From Skeletonema tropicum (Eukaryota > Bacillariophyta > Thalassiosirophyceae > Thalassiosirales > Thalassiosiraceae): a DNA stretch of 64,000 bases. The notes beneath the pieces were generated by a model. That model ran no database searches and had not been told where the DNA came from. It saw only the letters and a program-made list of their open reading frames with translations. This document shows, piece after piece, positions 43,657 to 55,035 of the stretch. Within the stretch, counting starts at the first letter, position 1, and the number at the start of each line of letters is the position of its first letter. The stretch covers positions 1,860,001-1,924,000 of the forward strand of contig CM074144.1 of assembly GCA_037178625.1 (NCBI GenBank), in the 5' to 3' direction. A program made the translations under genes and the position numbers.

Positions 43657-45663
43657 TCATTTTGTTCCAAGGAACTTATAATCTCTCAGGAATTCATGTG
43701 CTTTCACTGACACACTTGAAACAGATTCAAAAGTAGAAGCAGAAAAGGATTGAGCTGGCTCGATTTTCAAACTATCAGAGCTCCTCGATAGTAATGGTGG
43801 TCGAAATGGCGATGGCTGACGACCTCCTCTGATGTTCATACTGCGAAAATCACTCAAATCACTGCAATTGTCATCTGCCGCAGCTACCTCTATGGATGGT
43901 TGCTTGTAATGGCTGACAATGTAGCCCGAATCTGCAGCATACCTTTCAGCATCCATTACAATTCCGTCATCCACATCTTCATTCCATTTGCTTGCACTAA
44001 AATGTCTGGCATCTTCTGCTTCGGGAGAATTGAACGGAGATACCACATTCACAGCCTTCTTCTCGTACAACGGTGCTGGAAGACAAACTACAGTTCCCCG
44101 CTTCCCCTCCAACTCAATCCTATTCTGAACACTTGGAATATCCTCTGGCGACACACACTCTTCCACATGAGGCTTCAGCTTGCCTTCTTCCAACAACTTG
44201 AACAAGAACGATAAATCTTTCCTATACAGTCCTTGATCTTCTTTACAACTCGCCCATATACCCCGATAGGTAACAAACTGTGGAGAACAAGTCAACCTCA
44301 AACTAAACTTGGCCATTGCTGCCACATCTTTGGCCTTATTTGCCAAGTCTTGAAGTGAAGGCATGGTACCAGTACCACTACATCCCAAATGACCAAACAT
44401 TTCCTCCTCGTTACCATTACCACTACCTTCCGCATTCTCTCCACCACCGTCATCGCGAGGACAATACACCAACACTCCCCTTGTATCATCCATCACACTG
44501 AAATACATATCAAACTCATAACACGATGGAAAATCCTGTATCAATATCAAATGCAACTTTTCTTGTCGACACAATTCAAAACCAAACGATTCCGTCCCCA
44601 ACGGTATCACATGCAATTCATCACGTAGCACAGCTAGTTCCTCTAATGTAGAACCAGTAGCATAAATGAGTGCTGCACCCAATGCCTTGGATAATTGAAT
44701 CCAAGCTCGTCCCAATTCTGACAAACCATGTTGAATCAATATTGACTTTCCACTAAGTTGATTCCATTTATATCGATGATTAGTCAAGTAGGAACTCATC
44801 ACTGATTTGGGTGATATTACACCCAGTTGCAATGATTGAAATGCTGTAGTGTACACTCGTGTCATGCATGCGGATGCTACGGCATTGGTATGTTGAGGAA
44901 GTTTGACTACGTGTCCTGCATCGACCAATGTATACCTCTTATGATTGCTGCTGCTACTGCTGCTGTGATTATTGTTGCTGTTGTTGTTGTGAGTGTACTG
45001 CCGTGATAGTAGCAATTGATTCTTTTTATCAAGTTTGTATTCAAATGGGTGGATTGCAGCGATTCGATCATTTATTTGAATGTCGTGATGTATCTTTTGC
45101 TGTTGATTACGAGTGAAATGAGAATCTGTTTCTTCAGCAACTTGAACGACTCGACCAATGCAATCTACCGAAGTTGTCACCACCTCGAGTAACTGCTGTT
45201 GTTGTCGATTACGACGTTCGTTACCTTGTCGCTTCTTTCGGCTACTACCAACATCACCACCACCACGCACCCCCGATCGAATCATACACCGTCTCGGCTC
45301 AACCGTACAAGCTTCAATTTCAATCAATATATCATTGCAATGCCGCAGTGTCGGTATGGCATGTTGTTGATCTAATTTGAGTAATGCTGGTGGCAATGCG
45401 GTGGTAATTTGAGCGTTATCGAAATGCTGATCAGTGTCGTTCCATTCTGCTGTATTGGATGCTTTTGGAGTTACCACTGCATGCTGCTGCTGCTGCTGCT
45501 GCTGAATACGGCTCTGACTATTTAGTTTTTGTATAGCTGGCGGTGGATGAAGGATACCTTCGCCGCCGTCGTCAAAGGAGTAATTGATGAAGCTGCTGTA
45601 TTTGCTTTTGGAGTTAATCGATGTGAAGGCCTCCGTGGAGACGGGAGAAGAACGATTGTTCAT
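43657..45663 (-). CDS. MDR/quinone-oxidoreductase-like protein, probably non-canonical cofactor site
   Basis: I start it at ATG 45663 (MNNRSSPVST), giving 668 aa; the frame opens earlier without an ATG. Gln, His and Asn runs fill the N-terminal part. From about 190 the medium-chain dehydrogenase/reductase layout appears: CIGRVVQVAEE, INDRIAAIHPF, HVVKLPQHTNAVASACMTRVYTTAFQSL split by insertions, and a Rossmann start SGKSILIQHGLSELGRAWIQLSKALGA, where the usual GGVG is GLSELG. The family's closing element (LFKLLEEGKLKPHVEE...RGTVVCL) is present. The altered glycine motif and long insertions leave NADPH binding uncertain; it may be a PKS-ER/quinone-reductase relative. Its promoter and first codons are copied at about 57334. 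Confidence 0.75.
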   Translation of the reverse strand: MNNRSSPVSTEAFTSINSKSKYSSFINYSFDDGGEGILHPPPAIQKLNSQSRIQQQQQQQHAVVTPKASNTAEWNDTDQHFDNAQITTALPPALLKLDQQHAIPTLRHCNDILIEIEACTVEPRRCMIRSGVRGGGDVGSSRKKRQGNERRNRQQQQLLEVVTTSVDCIGRVVQVAEETDSHFTRNQQQKIHHDIQINDRIAAIHPFEYKLDKKNQLLLSRQYTHNNNSNNNHSSSSSSNHKRYTLVDAGHVVKLPQHTNAVASACMTRVYTTAFQSLQLGVISPKSVMSSYLTNHRYKWNQLSGKSILIQHGLSELGRAWIQLSKALGAALIYATGSTLEELAVLRDELHVIPLGTESFGFELCRQEKLHLILIQDFPSCYEFDMYFSVMDDTRGVLVYCPRDDGGGENAEGSGNGNEEEMFGHLGCSGTGTMPSLQDLANKAKDVAAMAKFSLRLTCSPQFVTYRGIWASCKEDQGLYRKDLSFLFKLLEEGKLKPHVEECVSPEDIPSVQNRIELEGKRGTVVCLPAPLYEKKAVNVVSPFNSPEAEDARHFSASKWNEDVDDGIVMDAERYAADSGYIVSHYKQPSIEVAAADDNCSDLSDFRSMNIRGGRQPSPFRPPLLSRSSDSLKIEPAQSFSASTFESVSSVSVKAHEFLRDYKFLGTK

Positions 45664-46041
45664 ATCTTGTGTCTCAGAATGCTCTCTAGAGATAGAAGTA
45701 ATGGCACAGCTTCTGAGAGTGAGATAATTCAATGTTGCCGAGCCTGATGCTGCGAGCTCGAGCTACAATACGAGCTCGAGCTACAATACAGAAGTACAAT
45801 ACTTCTCTTTGTTCGCCTCTACTCCTACTGCTTCCATAAGTACAATATATACATACTAACTGAAAGAGGTTTTCTTTGAGAGCTTTGAGCGCAATCGCGC
45901 TCAACAGCGCCAATCGCGCTCAACAAGAGCAAGTCTTTCTGCCGATTTGAATTCCGGTCCACGGTGGAATTCATTCACTGGCAGTACCGATCCTGAATAC
46001 GACTGTTGCAAAATTCAACTGATGTAATGAATGAGTAAGGC

Positions 46042-47141
46042 GGTTCCTATTGAAAAAGTTTCTCCCGCCTTTAACGGCCTCCCGCTTCTCAAACGCGGGA
46101 TGTCCGATGCGACAGTAGCAGTTAACGGCTCCAGCGACCCACTGGGAACATCCCGCTGGGGCAGTCTGAAACATCCCGTTTAGCCCCTCACGAAAACTTT
46201 TGTTGCCGCAATATGAAAAAAAAATAAATAAAATAATCCTGACCATGATAGCCGCAACTGCAATAGCCAACAGCTATTACTTCATCAAAACAGTGAAAAT
46301 TAATAATTACGCAGCATGAAACTGAAGGCAAGAAAATATCTGAAACAAGCGGACATCGGGGGATTTACAAATATCATTTAATAATGACGAATATTAAATG
46401 TTATGATAGACTACTTAAATCAGATCATGTCTCAAAATAATTTTATTTACCTTCAATCCATAGACATATTATTCTAGTTTAACGACCTCTCTTCGTCGCA
46501 AATATGTTTACAGAGGAGCGGTATCGTTTGAAGCACCTTAAACCGTCGTACATGTGATTATTGCCGTGTTGTGTGATGTTGTAATTTTGGCAATACTTTA
46601 TGCACATTATTTGTCCGATGCGTTATGGGAGAGGCCTTCCAACTGTTCCAAGCGGTGCAATATTAAATAAAACCATTATCGTCCATGTGCTTCGGCGGAG
46701 TGGTTTAATTCACGAAATAACTCCCTTCTCTGTGCAGAAAGACGGTGATGTCTGATATGGCAGATCTTAATGACTTGTATTGGCACCTCATTATTTCAAC
46801 AAATTCGGTTTAGATAATGACTCCCTGCCACAAATATTTTCTCATATGGCTTATCAAATGGCGGCGCCGTCCATCGTACAAGTAATATTCATTTGCACGG
46901 ATATCAGGGGCCTATGAGGATGCCATGGTTTTTATCAAATAAGTGTCCTTTTTGAGTTGAGGACGGAGGTGTGAGTTTTAGTTATTAGTATTGCAAACAG
47001 TAAGTAGGCGAACAGTATAGTAATTATGGTATTTTTTTCAAGCCTACGTAGAAATTGTTAAAATCGCACATAATAATGTTGTGGTCGTTATCCGCCGTTG
47101 GGAGGCCGTTAAAGGCGGGAGTAATGTTTTCAATAGGAACC
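46042..47141. mobile_element. 1.1-kb TIR element without coding capacity, absent from the right duplicate
   Basis: Inverted ends of about 45 bp: GGTTCCTATTGAAAA then TCCCGCCTTTAACGGCC on the left, complemented on the right (GGAGGCCGTTAAAGGCGGGA, CAATAGGAACC). The ends may extend outward imperfectly. The duplicate at about 57715-57725 lacks it. The interior has no ORF with recognisable domains. The target duplication is not clear (TAATGA occurs near both sides). Confidence 0.8.
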
Positions 47142-49283
47142 CACTAATGACCGACGCGATCTGGACGCCAGACGCCATCGATCGGCCCGTCCTACCGCCC
47201 ATGTCCGCCCCTGCCTGCACTGCGCCATGTCGGCACCCATTCCAAACGCGAGGTGCCATGGTGATGATGCTGTAAATACTAAGGAGCCAATCTTCTTCAA
47301 GAAAGAGCTGTTTTTATTTTAGTTGTATGGAAGGCAAGCATTTCCATTCAGATGTCAGATCAGATGATATGTATTGCTTTTGCAAGCTTTCTGTGTTAAC
47401 TATGCTATCGTTTGCATCTTCTATTGCAGCCGCAGACTCTGACTAAAGGGCACATATGATATCGTGACATGGACATTGTGCTTGGGGTAGCTAGCTGTAG
47501 CTCATCTTTTCATCGCATTCAAACAGTTCGCAGAAGCATACGCTATCGCATTCAAAGTGCAATTGAGTCTTTCCAAGTATAAAATTAAATACATAGATTA
47601 GATATCACGACACTAATCAGGACCGGCTATATATAGGTACAACGTACATGAATATGTTTTGCATATTTCAGGCTTCAGAGTAGACGTGAGCAAGGAATTG
47701 ATCACCTCGTACCAGTAGCCGTAGCTGCTGCTGATTGCTCCATGACCATGAAGTGGAGTCAGAAGAAATCCCAGGCAGTTATTATTTAGGTCTAGAGATG
47801 AAAAAACTCAACTATTTCGAGAATTGCTCAGGTGAAGGGCCACATTCAAGTGCAGCAGAAAGTAAGTATATGCTTAAGGCGTAGGCGTCATTGTCATGTG
47901 GGAACCTTGCCATGCAGCCTTGAGTCTTGAATATGTACATGGCAACTAAAGACTCATGCCTCATGCACGCAGCGGCACAGAGCAGCCTTGATGCTCACTT
48001 ATTTTATGGGCGATACATGGATTGAAAACGGCTGAGCCGATGTTCGGCACATGTCCGATTTGGTTCTCCGATAGATGACCTCGCATGGTACCGTAACCGT
48101 ACCAGTCTAAAACTAGTTTGTTCCTTAAGTTTCAGGGTATCTTTGCACTCTTCGATCTCGGTCATTTTCCAGCCGATTAAGCCGCCCATTGAAGCTGACT
48201 GCGGCTGAGGTAATGCTCATTCGTGTACGTCCAATTATCACTATGATTGGTCGGGTATTGACTGAGATCGAAGCACTCAAAGAATGTAATATTGATTGAT
48301 TTGGACGCTTTTAGACCCCGAATCAGTCTGTTCCTTTATCGCTAATATTCATCTTTTTACGTGATAAAATGCAGATGTTAGCGATATCTGAGATCTAATT
48401 CAATCCAAAAATTCAGGGTATCTTTTCATTTCCATTTCACAACCGCAACACATGTTCATTCGTCGCCTCTTTGACCTCCCTCACAGTAATACGCATGGGT
48501 CCATGCCAATAAATCACTGCGCCCCGTCCTATCCACTCCCTTGCCATGCTCTGAGATGAATTTTGGGCTTGGCGGAGTCGCCAATGACTCTCAGTACACT
48601 CTGAAATGACCGTGGGTCAAAAATACATACTTCGTCTTCATGACAATATAGTGCATATCGGGCACTGGTACTTGTCTCAAGGCTCCAATCCCGTCTTAGA
48701 AAGCGTTATTATGGTCATAGAAAAGAATGGGTGCGGTTGGGATGTTTCGCCAACCGTTATTTGGAAGATAATTTGATGTGACGTAAATAATGACTTAACC
48801 CGGGAGGGGCGGATCAAAACTAATATTGAAGCAGCAGCAGTTATCATCCAAGAATGAGGTAACGCCACTGCACCGATCAATAAAAGATTCTTCAAACGAT
48901 TTGAGAGTTTCATCCAACGTGTGATAACTCTCTAGAGGGAGACAAATGTTTGGAGATTTCTTGGGGGGAGAGTCATGGATTGGAGAAAATCTTACTTGTG
49001 TCTGCAGTCTGTAGACTCTATTGCTTCACGTTAGTGAAAAGATCCATCATGACTATAAAATGTTTCGAGGCAAAAAAACAACGACGATACCGTGGTAGTT
49101 TATTATTTATCATGCTTGTATATATCTTATTATACACAAGTGGGACGGGAGATAAGTGGGAATGGTGGTGGAGTCGACTATGAGGAGTGTTATAGGTGGT
49201 TGATCAAGTGAAGACGACAGATTGTGATAGGTTGTGTCTATAATTAGTAATGTGCCTATGTGATGGCCAACTAATTAGACAAT

Positions 49284-51174
49284 TCAAACTCCTACAATGT
49301 CGATCTCTTCGTCTTCTTCTTCGTCAGATGATCCGGCTTCTGATCCAGCTTCCAACTCGTCTTCATATTGCGTCACAAACTCTTCTGCTTCCTCCAAAGA
49401 AGAGAAGTGCTTCCGTGCCACCATCATCTCTTTCAACTCAAACATCGGTTCCCGGTCGGCCATGATATCCTTCATATCCTTTAGAGGCTGCTTCTTCGTC
49501 GGGATGGAGGCGTCTCCTTTCTTCCATCTCACACCAATCCATGTCTTCAGCTCAGCGTTCGTGGTGGGATTATCGTGTTTGCCAGCAGTCAATAATAGTT
49601 GGTGAGCATCTAGAATCTTCTGCAATGTAGCAGCCTTCTTCTTGAGACTTTGGTATTTCTCATCCGCCTTTCGTCGCCTCTTCACCTCCATCAAATCTAG
49701 GACTTCTTGGTCAAGTGCAGCGTGTCCGCATCTGTACAACAAACCGCCAGTGATTCTTTGGTTTCCAATATGTTCCAGTTTCGAACTCAACGATTCAACA
49801 TTTTGCTGTTGCTGCACCCGTGCCTCCTGGAGACGTGTGTTCCTCTCGAGCTGTTGGGCATAGTCCATGGCAATCATACCAGCAGTTCCCTCCGATACGT
49901 TGAGACCTAGAGCATCGATGTCGACGTATGATGCACCTGCAGAAGTAGTTGAAGTCGATGTGGAAGTGGCACGTTGGAGGATTCTTGGGTCGTGAATGAG
50001 TACAGCGGATGACACCGGATACGCAATGGCTGCATCTCACTTTGAGCCCCTCATCACCAAATCCAGATTTTGTTTCGAAATTGACATGGCATACATGATG
50101 GGTCTTTCTCTTACAACTACCGCAGGGGTGACTTATTGGAAGAGCTGGGCAACAACATCCGCCGCCAACTACGTCACGCCAGTCACATCCGATCGTGCGT
50201 GTCGAAGTCGATGTTTCGCCTGCATGATCAGTGGACGCAGGAGGATGCAGAACAGGAGGCTGCGGTACGGGAGGCTGCAGAACAGGAGGCTGTAGTACGG
50301 GAGGCTGCAGAACAGGCGGACTCTTCAGTTGTGGATGGGTGTCATTCGATTTCTCTCGTGCCTTCTCTAATAACATCCTCTCATGACGATAACATCTCAA
50401 AGGTCTGGAATTTGAAGGGTCGATACCCCTGTCTTCTAGGTAGGCGTGTTGGCACATTTTGTGAACAGTGTATTTGCATCCTCTCACTGAGCATTCTTGG
50501 GGAAGCTTTATGCGATTGCAGTTGAAAGAACAGGAATGTGCCGTGACTGTCACTGGGAGAGAGAGAGATGGGAGGAAACCGGTGGTGGATGTCGAGGATG
50601 ATTCAGATGCGGTTGTACTACAATCAGGGGACACGTCTACGGTATGAGACTCTTTGGTTGGGTGGCACGCTGTTGCGTCGGGTTGGGGCGCTTCGACGGA
50701 ACGAATATCACTTATGTCAAGGGATGTAGTGCTCCTCTGTGATGCATTGCTAGTTGCCTCTGTGGGGGAAGGATTCCGAGATTTTCTCCTACCCTTTAAA
50801 TAAGTCGCCCTATTCTCGATCCTTTTTGCAGTCAACCACCCCCCGTATAATTGTTCCGCCTCGTTGTATAGTTTCTTCCTCTCTCCATAAACAGCGGCAC
50901 GATTTTGTCCTGAGAGTGCATTCACTTTCTCGGCGTATGAGTCGACGATTGAATCTTGTAGTGCCTTCATCTCCGGTGTCAATTTTTGGGACGGAGGCGG
51001 AGGTGCAGCAGATTCATGTTGATTCTTCTTCTGCCGCCTAGATTTTGGCTGCCGACTGTCATTATTACTATTGCTATCATCTTTATGACGGCGCTTGCGT
51101 CCACCAGCATCTAACGGCCGTTCCCCTTCGGCGTGCGGGAGAGCACCGCGACGGCGTGGAACTCCTGTCGGCAT
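49284..51174 (-). CDS. Unrecognised zinc-finger plus coiled-coil gene of the 3.5-kb element, in two overlapping frames
   Basis: The first frame starts at ATG 51174 (MPTGVPRRRGALPH). It has a basic N-terminus, a Cys/His cluster (CSFNCNRIKLPQECSVRGC...CQHAYLEDRG, about 215-250), a PPVLQ pentapeptide repeat and a second Cys cluster (HPCGSCKRKTHHVC...CSHC). The second frame (49284-50015, no ATG at its head) reads VDIDALGLNVSEGTAGMIAMD, a coiled coil, LKTWIGVRWKKGDASIPTKKQ and an acidic end. Past about 50015 the first frame becomes unnatural and the second looks genuine, so one protein of about 630 aa is likely, joined by a very short intron, a frameshift or a one-base error. LKTW...KGD..PTKK resembles segments of other diatom mobile-element proteins (impression only). 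Possible DNA-binding transposition accessory. Confidence 0.6.
50225..50325. repeat. Minisatellite encoding the PPVLQ repeat
   Basis: About five 15-bp units of the GCAGAACAGGAGGCT type, keeping the frame of the zinc-finger gene. Confidence 0.8.
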
Positions 51175-52070
51175 CGTCAAATAATTCGCCGCAAAGGAAG
51201 AGCCGCTGAGTTATCTAGAGATGTTATCATTAATTATTTAGGCGCTGCCTTTATGGATGCGATTGACATTAATTTCATCATCAATGATAATGCAGTGTGT
51301 GCGATTGCGCCGGCGTCATTTATTATACCGTACCACATATCTCAAGGTATGTACGAGCAAAAAGATTCCCTGAAACGGAAATCGCACCTCAAAACACAGC
51401 AATTCAGCATTGTTGACATTACAGCGTTCGATCTGCTCCTATACCGCCTCGGAGGCCGACACCAAGCATAGCAACCTCCTCTACAGTGTCCTCGTCGACT
51501 CCCCCTGGCTTGGATTCACTCAAATCGGTCACTAGGGTGTCCGAAACAAGCAAAAAGAAAATTCAGGGTATCTTAAGGAACAGACTCGAAACTTAAGGAA
51601 CAGACTAGTTTTAGACTGGTACGTGTTTCCACGGTTCCCGTGCACAGAGCGACGACGAGAACTTGAGACCTGGAGAGTACACACGAGGTAATTTATTGGA
51701 TTTTATCGTCGTTTATTTTTATTATCATTAGAAGGATTTTAATATAAAAAAGACACAAACAGACGGACTCCTTTGATTCTTGCAGACAATTCAGAATGAC
51801 GGGAGACGGGAGGTAATGGCTACAGGTGGCGATCATTATTGTTCCAATGCTGCACAAATGAAAACGAAACTGCATCTGTTGGGTTTATTTCCTGTACTGC
51901 TTCCTCTTTAGGAAGAAGGCTTCATAAGAAACAATAAAACATCAATACTTACACGCTACTTGAACTTAGCCATCCGGACTTTGTCTTCATATCGCTATAG
52001 TCAAGAACGGGACCGTACTTATCATTATCATAATCTTCCAAATCCAAAACAATTATATAGTCGAATAACA

Positions 52071-53027
52071 ATGCAGCCAACAGAGAGTCTATCCAGAGAC
52101 ACAGTGGCTGTGGCCGATACCCTCACCGTCATGATCAAGAGAGAGCAGCTGACCACCTCCTCATGGCATGTCGGCGGATACCTAGATCCCTCCGATCCGA
52201 CGATGATCACTGCCGACGATCGCAAGAAGTTGGTGAACTGGTGCTACAACTTCGTCGACCACTGCCGTCTCTCACGAGAGACGGTGGCTTCAGCCATGGA
52301 AATGGTGGATCGATTCCTCTCAACAGCAAGCACAAGCACAAATATCAGCAACTCTGCTGATGTCGACGCTGTGAGAGCTGTATGCGATAAGGCCCTAAGA
52401 GATCAATGCGAGCTTCAGCTGCTCGCCGTCGCGGCCTTGTATCTCTCCATCAAGGTGAGCGAAAGTATCGCCGTGTCAAGTGATCTGTTCTCAGAGATGT
52501 GCAGCGGAGCCTATTCTACAAAGGAGATTGAGGATATGGAACGTATATTGTTGAGCGGCCTGTCATGGCGATGCCACGCCCCGACAGCGCACCAAGTTGG
52601 ACTTTCAATCCTCTCCTTGATACTGCCTTACGTCGATATCCCGGAGGACACATGGGGCTTCCTTATCGATGAGATGAAGTATTCGATTGAACTTTCTGTG
52701 CTCAACTACGACTTGTCTATACAACGTACGAGCACCATCGCCCTAGCGGCCGTGTACAACGCTATAGGGGAAATTAGATGCAAGGGGCATCAAGAGCTGC
52801 TGAGACATTTTTTAAGCGTAATCATGGAATGCTTCTACTCTGATCACTCTGAGCAGATGATAAATGAGGTAAGAAGAAAGTTGCAATATCTTTCAATCCC
52901 AGAGGAAGATGATGAGGACGAGAGTAGTTTAGATGAAGAAAGTCTAGGATTAGAAGATTCATTGAAAGCCTTCAGGACATCGGTATCACCAAGCAGCTCT
53001 TCCCAGGATGTAATGACCTTAAACTAA
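52071..53027 (+). CDS. Cyclin, diatom-specific type (copy 1)
   Basis: 318 aa from ATG 52071, the start conserved in the duplicate. The cyclin box is clear: RKKLVNWCYNFVDHCRLSRETVASAMEMVDRFL (written in two helices), LQLLAVAALYLSIKVSE, YSTKEIEDMERILLSGLSWR and HAPTAHQVGLSIL. A second helical domain (DTWGFLIDEMKYSIELSVL...) follows and the tail is acidic (EEDDEDESSLDEESL). Diatom-specific cyclins link cell-cycle entry to nutrient or light signals; the CDK partner cannot be told from sequence. Versus copy 2 the protein is nearly identical up to about residue 234, then differs strongly. Confidence 0.9.
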   Translation: MQPTESLSRDTVAVADTLTVMIKREQLTTSSWHVGGYLDPSDPTMITADDRKKLVNWCYNFVDHCRLSRETVASAMEMVDRFLSTASTSTNISNSADVDAVRAVCDKALRDQCELQLLAVAALYLSIKVSESIAVSSDLFSEMCSGAYSTKEIEDMERILLSGLSWRCHAPTAHQVGLSILSLILPYVDIPEDTWGFLIDEMKYSIELSVLNYDLSIQRTSTIALAAVYNAIGEIRCKGHQELLRHFLSVIMECFYSDHSEQMINEVRRKLQYLSIPEEDDEDESSLDEESLGLEDSLKAFRTSVSPSSSSQDVMTLN

Positions 53028-54339
53028 GGCTTATAAAGAGATGATAAGTATTTGAATGCGACATGTAAGTGCGTAGATATCATTATGTAACTTCATCACT
53101 ATGCATTCAAAGGAGCTGCAGAACAGGTATTTTGGGTCAATCAACTCCCAAGCAAGAGGGGCTACTGTTACATATTATTTACTATTTACACGACTCTTTT
53201 ATCTATCTATCTATCTACTCCTAACAAACAAAAGAGTAGAAGTGAAAACTTACTAGTAACTAAAATAATCTTTCTATCTTCAGTAAAATAAGTAAAGGTT
53301 GTTTAAAACGAAGATCGTCATAGAAGCAACTGAGACAGTGACGCAACAAAATATTTTGATTTGAGGAAAATCCACCCCTGGGCCACCCTACATAAGGTCT
53401 TCTGTCATATCTGGGAGTCCTCTTCAGAGGGACTCTGCAGATATCCAGTGGCGGGAATGATTATGGCGGGGGAACGGTTGTGGTTTGGCTCCGAGCCAAA
53501 CCACCATCAATCGTCAAACCACTCCATGCCAAGTCGCTGCTTCCGTGTCCTCCTATGCCATGGAAATATTCGCCCATAGCAATCAATTTACACTTTAGTG
53601 TACTCCTGTTATTGCTGCGTTCATGCTGGTACCCCGTTTGCCGCGAAGACGACAAAGTTCCAATGGAATTCGGCGAGCGGCGTCCACCCCTTCGCGACTG
53701 ACGTCGGCGTGATATTATCGATCGATGCTGCGACTATAACGACGAAAGTAGCAGCAGAAGGAGTATATTGCAGCCGCTTCGATCAATGTGGGGCTGGGGA
53801 GTTAGTAGTAGAAGAGCTCTACAGCAAATAGACTGAGTACTGAGTGTGCAAAGAATTGAATGTTTCCACGGTTCACTCGACGATGCTCAATGTCAATGTG
53901 GCGTAGATCTACTTGTGAGTTTGTTGGGCTTTCTCTGTCTGAGAAACAGTGACGGAAGAGAATAATTCGGCCAACTCATCGGTAGTATTTGATGTACATT
54001 GATAGTAACATTGGTAGTAGAAGGAGTAGAATTATTCATCGACACTTGCGTATCAAATTTAGGCGCTATAACGAAGAGAAGAGATGCTCTCAATCTTCTT
54101 AACTGTACGTACTCTCAATCTTCTTAACTGTACATGCCAATATTGACAACCAATGACAGGCGAGGTAGACTGGGCCATGAAGAAGAATCATGACTATAAC
54201 TTCTTTCATCATCCATTCTTTTGTCTTATTTGGTATCCTTCTCCGGAGTGATCAAAGTCGAACCATTCCATAATTACCATACTAGAAAGCTCTCAGCAAC
54301 TCCTTGTGCCCCTTAAATCTAGTTTTACCTTTAAAGCTG
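53028..54339. other. Intergenic, no gene supported
   Basis: Contains a CTAT-type tetranucleotide run (about 53200-53217) and a small palindrome around GGTTGTGGTTTGGCT at 53474. Short frames only. Confidence 0.4.
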
Positions 54340-54930
54340 TATACTACTGCTTTTGTAGCATTGTGCTCGTTCGTTGTGACGAGAAGCGTAGTCGAGCACA
54401 GTAAGTGCGATCAAGTACTTTATCTCATCTACGAAGAAGTCACAGAGGAAGCGCAATATGAGGCAGGATCAATGAGATCAAATCAAACTTTAGGAGGCAG
54501 TCTGAACGTGGTATCACCATGATAGGCATTCAATAAAAGCGCTCCATCTCCTCAACATCTTCGCCGTGGAGTATGCCTGGCTGCACGTCTACAGCGTAGG
54601 CTCGACTGCACATCTCTGTGAAGAGATCACTTGACAAGACGTCATTCATTGATCTCGATGACAACATACAATGCCGTGCTGAGAGACTGTGAGCAACTGA
54701 AGCTTATTTTGTTATGAGAGCCTCGTCGAATACAGCTGTCAACTCTCATGTTGGCATTGGCGGAGTTGCAGATACAAGAGGAATCGATTGACCATCTCAA
54801 TCTCAATCACTGATGGGCGATTAAAAAGTGGTAACACCAGTCGACGAACTTCTTGCGATCGCCGGAGTGATCAATGTGGGATCGGAAGGGTTTAGATTCC
54901 CGCCCTCATGCCATGAGAAGGTGGTGAGCT

Positions 54931-54970
<40 letters not shown>

Positions 54971-55035
54971 GACGACGAGGATTTCAGCCACAGCCACTGC
55001 GCGTCTCTGGATAGTCTCATTACTATCGACTGCAT
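54340..55035 (-). pseudogene. Third cyclin, antisense and decayed
   Basis: Minus-strand sequence from about 55035 (ATGCAGTCGATAG) follows the two cyclin genes: CTATCCAGAGAC, the REQLTT.SWH.GG segment, CGATCGCAAGAAGTT, GAGATGGTCAATCGATTCCT, AGTGATCTCTTCACAGAGAT and TAGATGAGATAAAGTACTTGAT. Frameshifts and deletions break the frame, for example right after TLITP. A GA microsatellite expansion sits within the REQ codons. It is older than the copy 1/copy 2 pair. Confidence 0.82.
54932..54969. repeat. CT/GA dinucleotide microsatellite inside the cyclin pseudogene
   Basis: Nineteen CT units, arising from the short AGAGAGAG already present in the functional cyclins at the same codons. Confidence 0.9.

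Larger units (their letters stand above)
48102..51619. mobile_element. 3.5-kb TIR element carrying a zinc-finger/coiled-coil gene
   Basis: The left end CCAGTCTAAAACTAG(T)TTGT and the right end (its complement, ending CTAGTTTTAGACTGG) are inverted, continuing through TTCCTTAAGTTTC on both sides. TA flanks both ends. The paralogous site at about 58670 reads ACCGTACGTG, exactly what removal of the element plus one TA gives. TTCAGGGTATC recurs inside both ends (48133, 48412, 51562). It encodes one gene (49284-51174). No DDE transposase signature is visible, so the superfamily is open. Confidence 0.85.
45644..53030 (+). repeat. Segmental duplication, left copy (carrying two transposon insertions)
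   Basis: Matches 57334-60070 in order and orientation: promoter and first ~7 codons of the MDR gene, paired GAGCTCGAGCTACAATAC units, GCGCCAATCGCGCTCAAC palindromic units, a non-coding block (47150-48100 versus 57720-58680), then the cyclin gene. Two blocks occur only here, 46042-47141 and 48102-51619, and both have inverted termini. Confidence 0.9.

Noticed and set aside
43657..45732. Start of the MDR gene at 45732
   Set aside because: That codon is TTG; the first ATG in frame is at 45663.
49795..51180. Start of the element gene at 51180
   Set aside because: That codon is TTG; ATG at 51174 is used.
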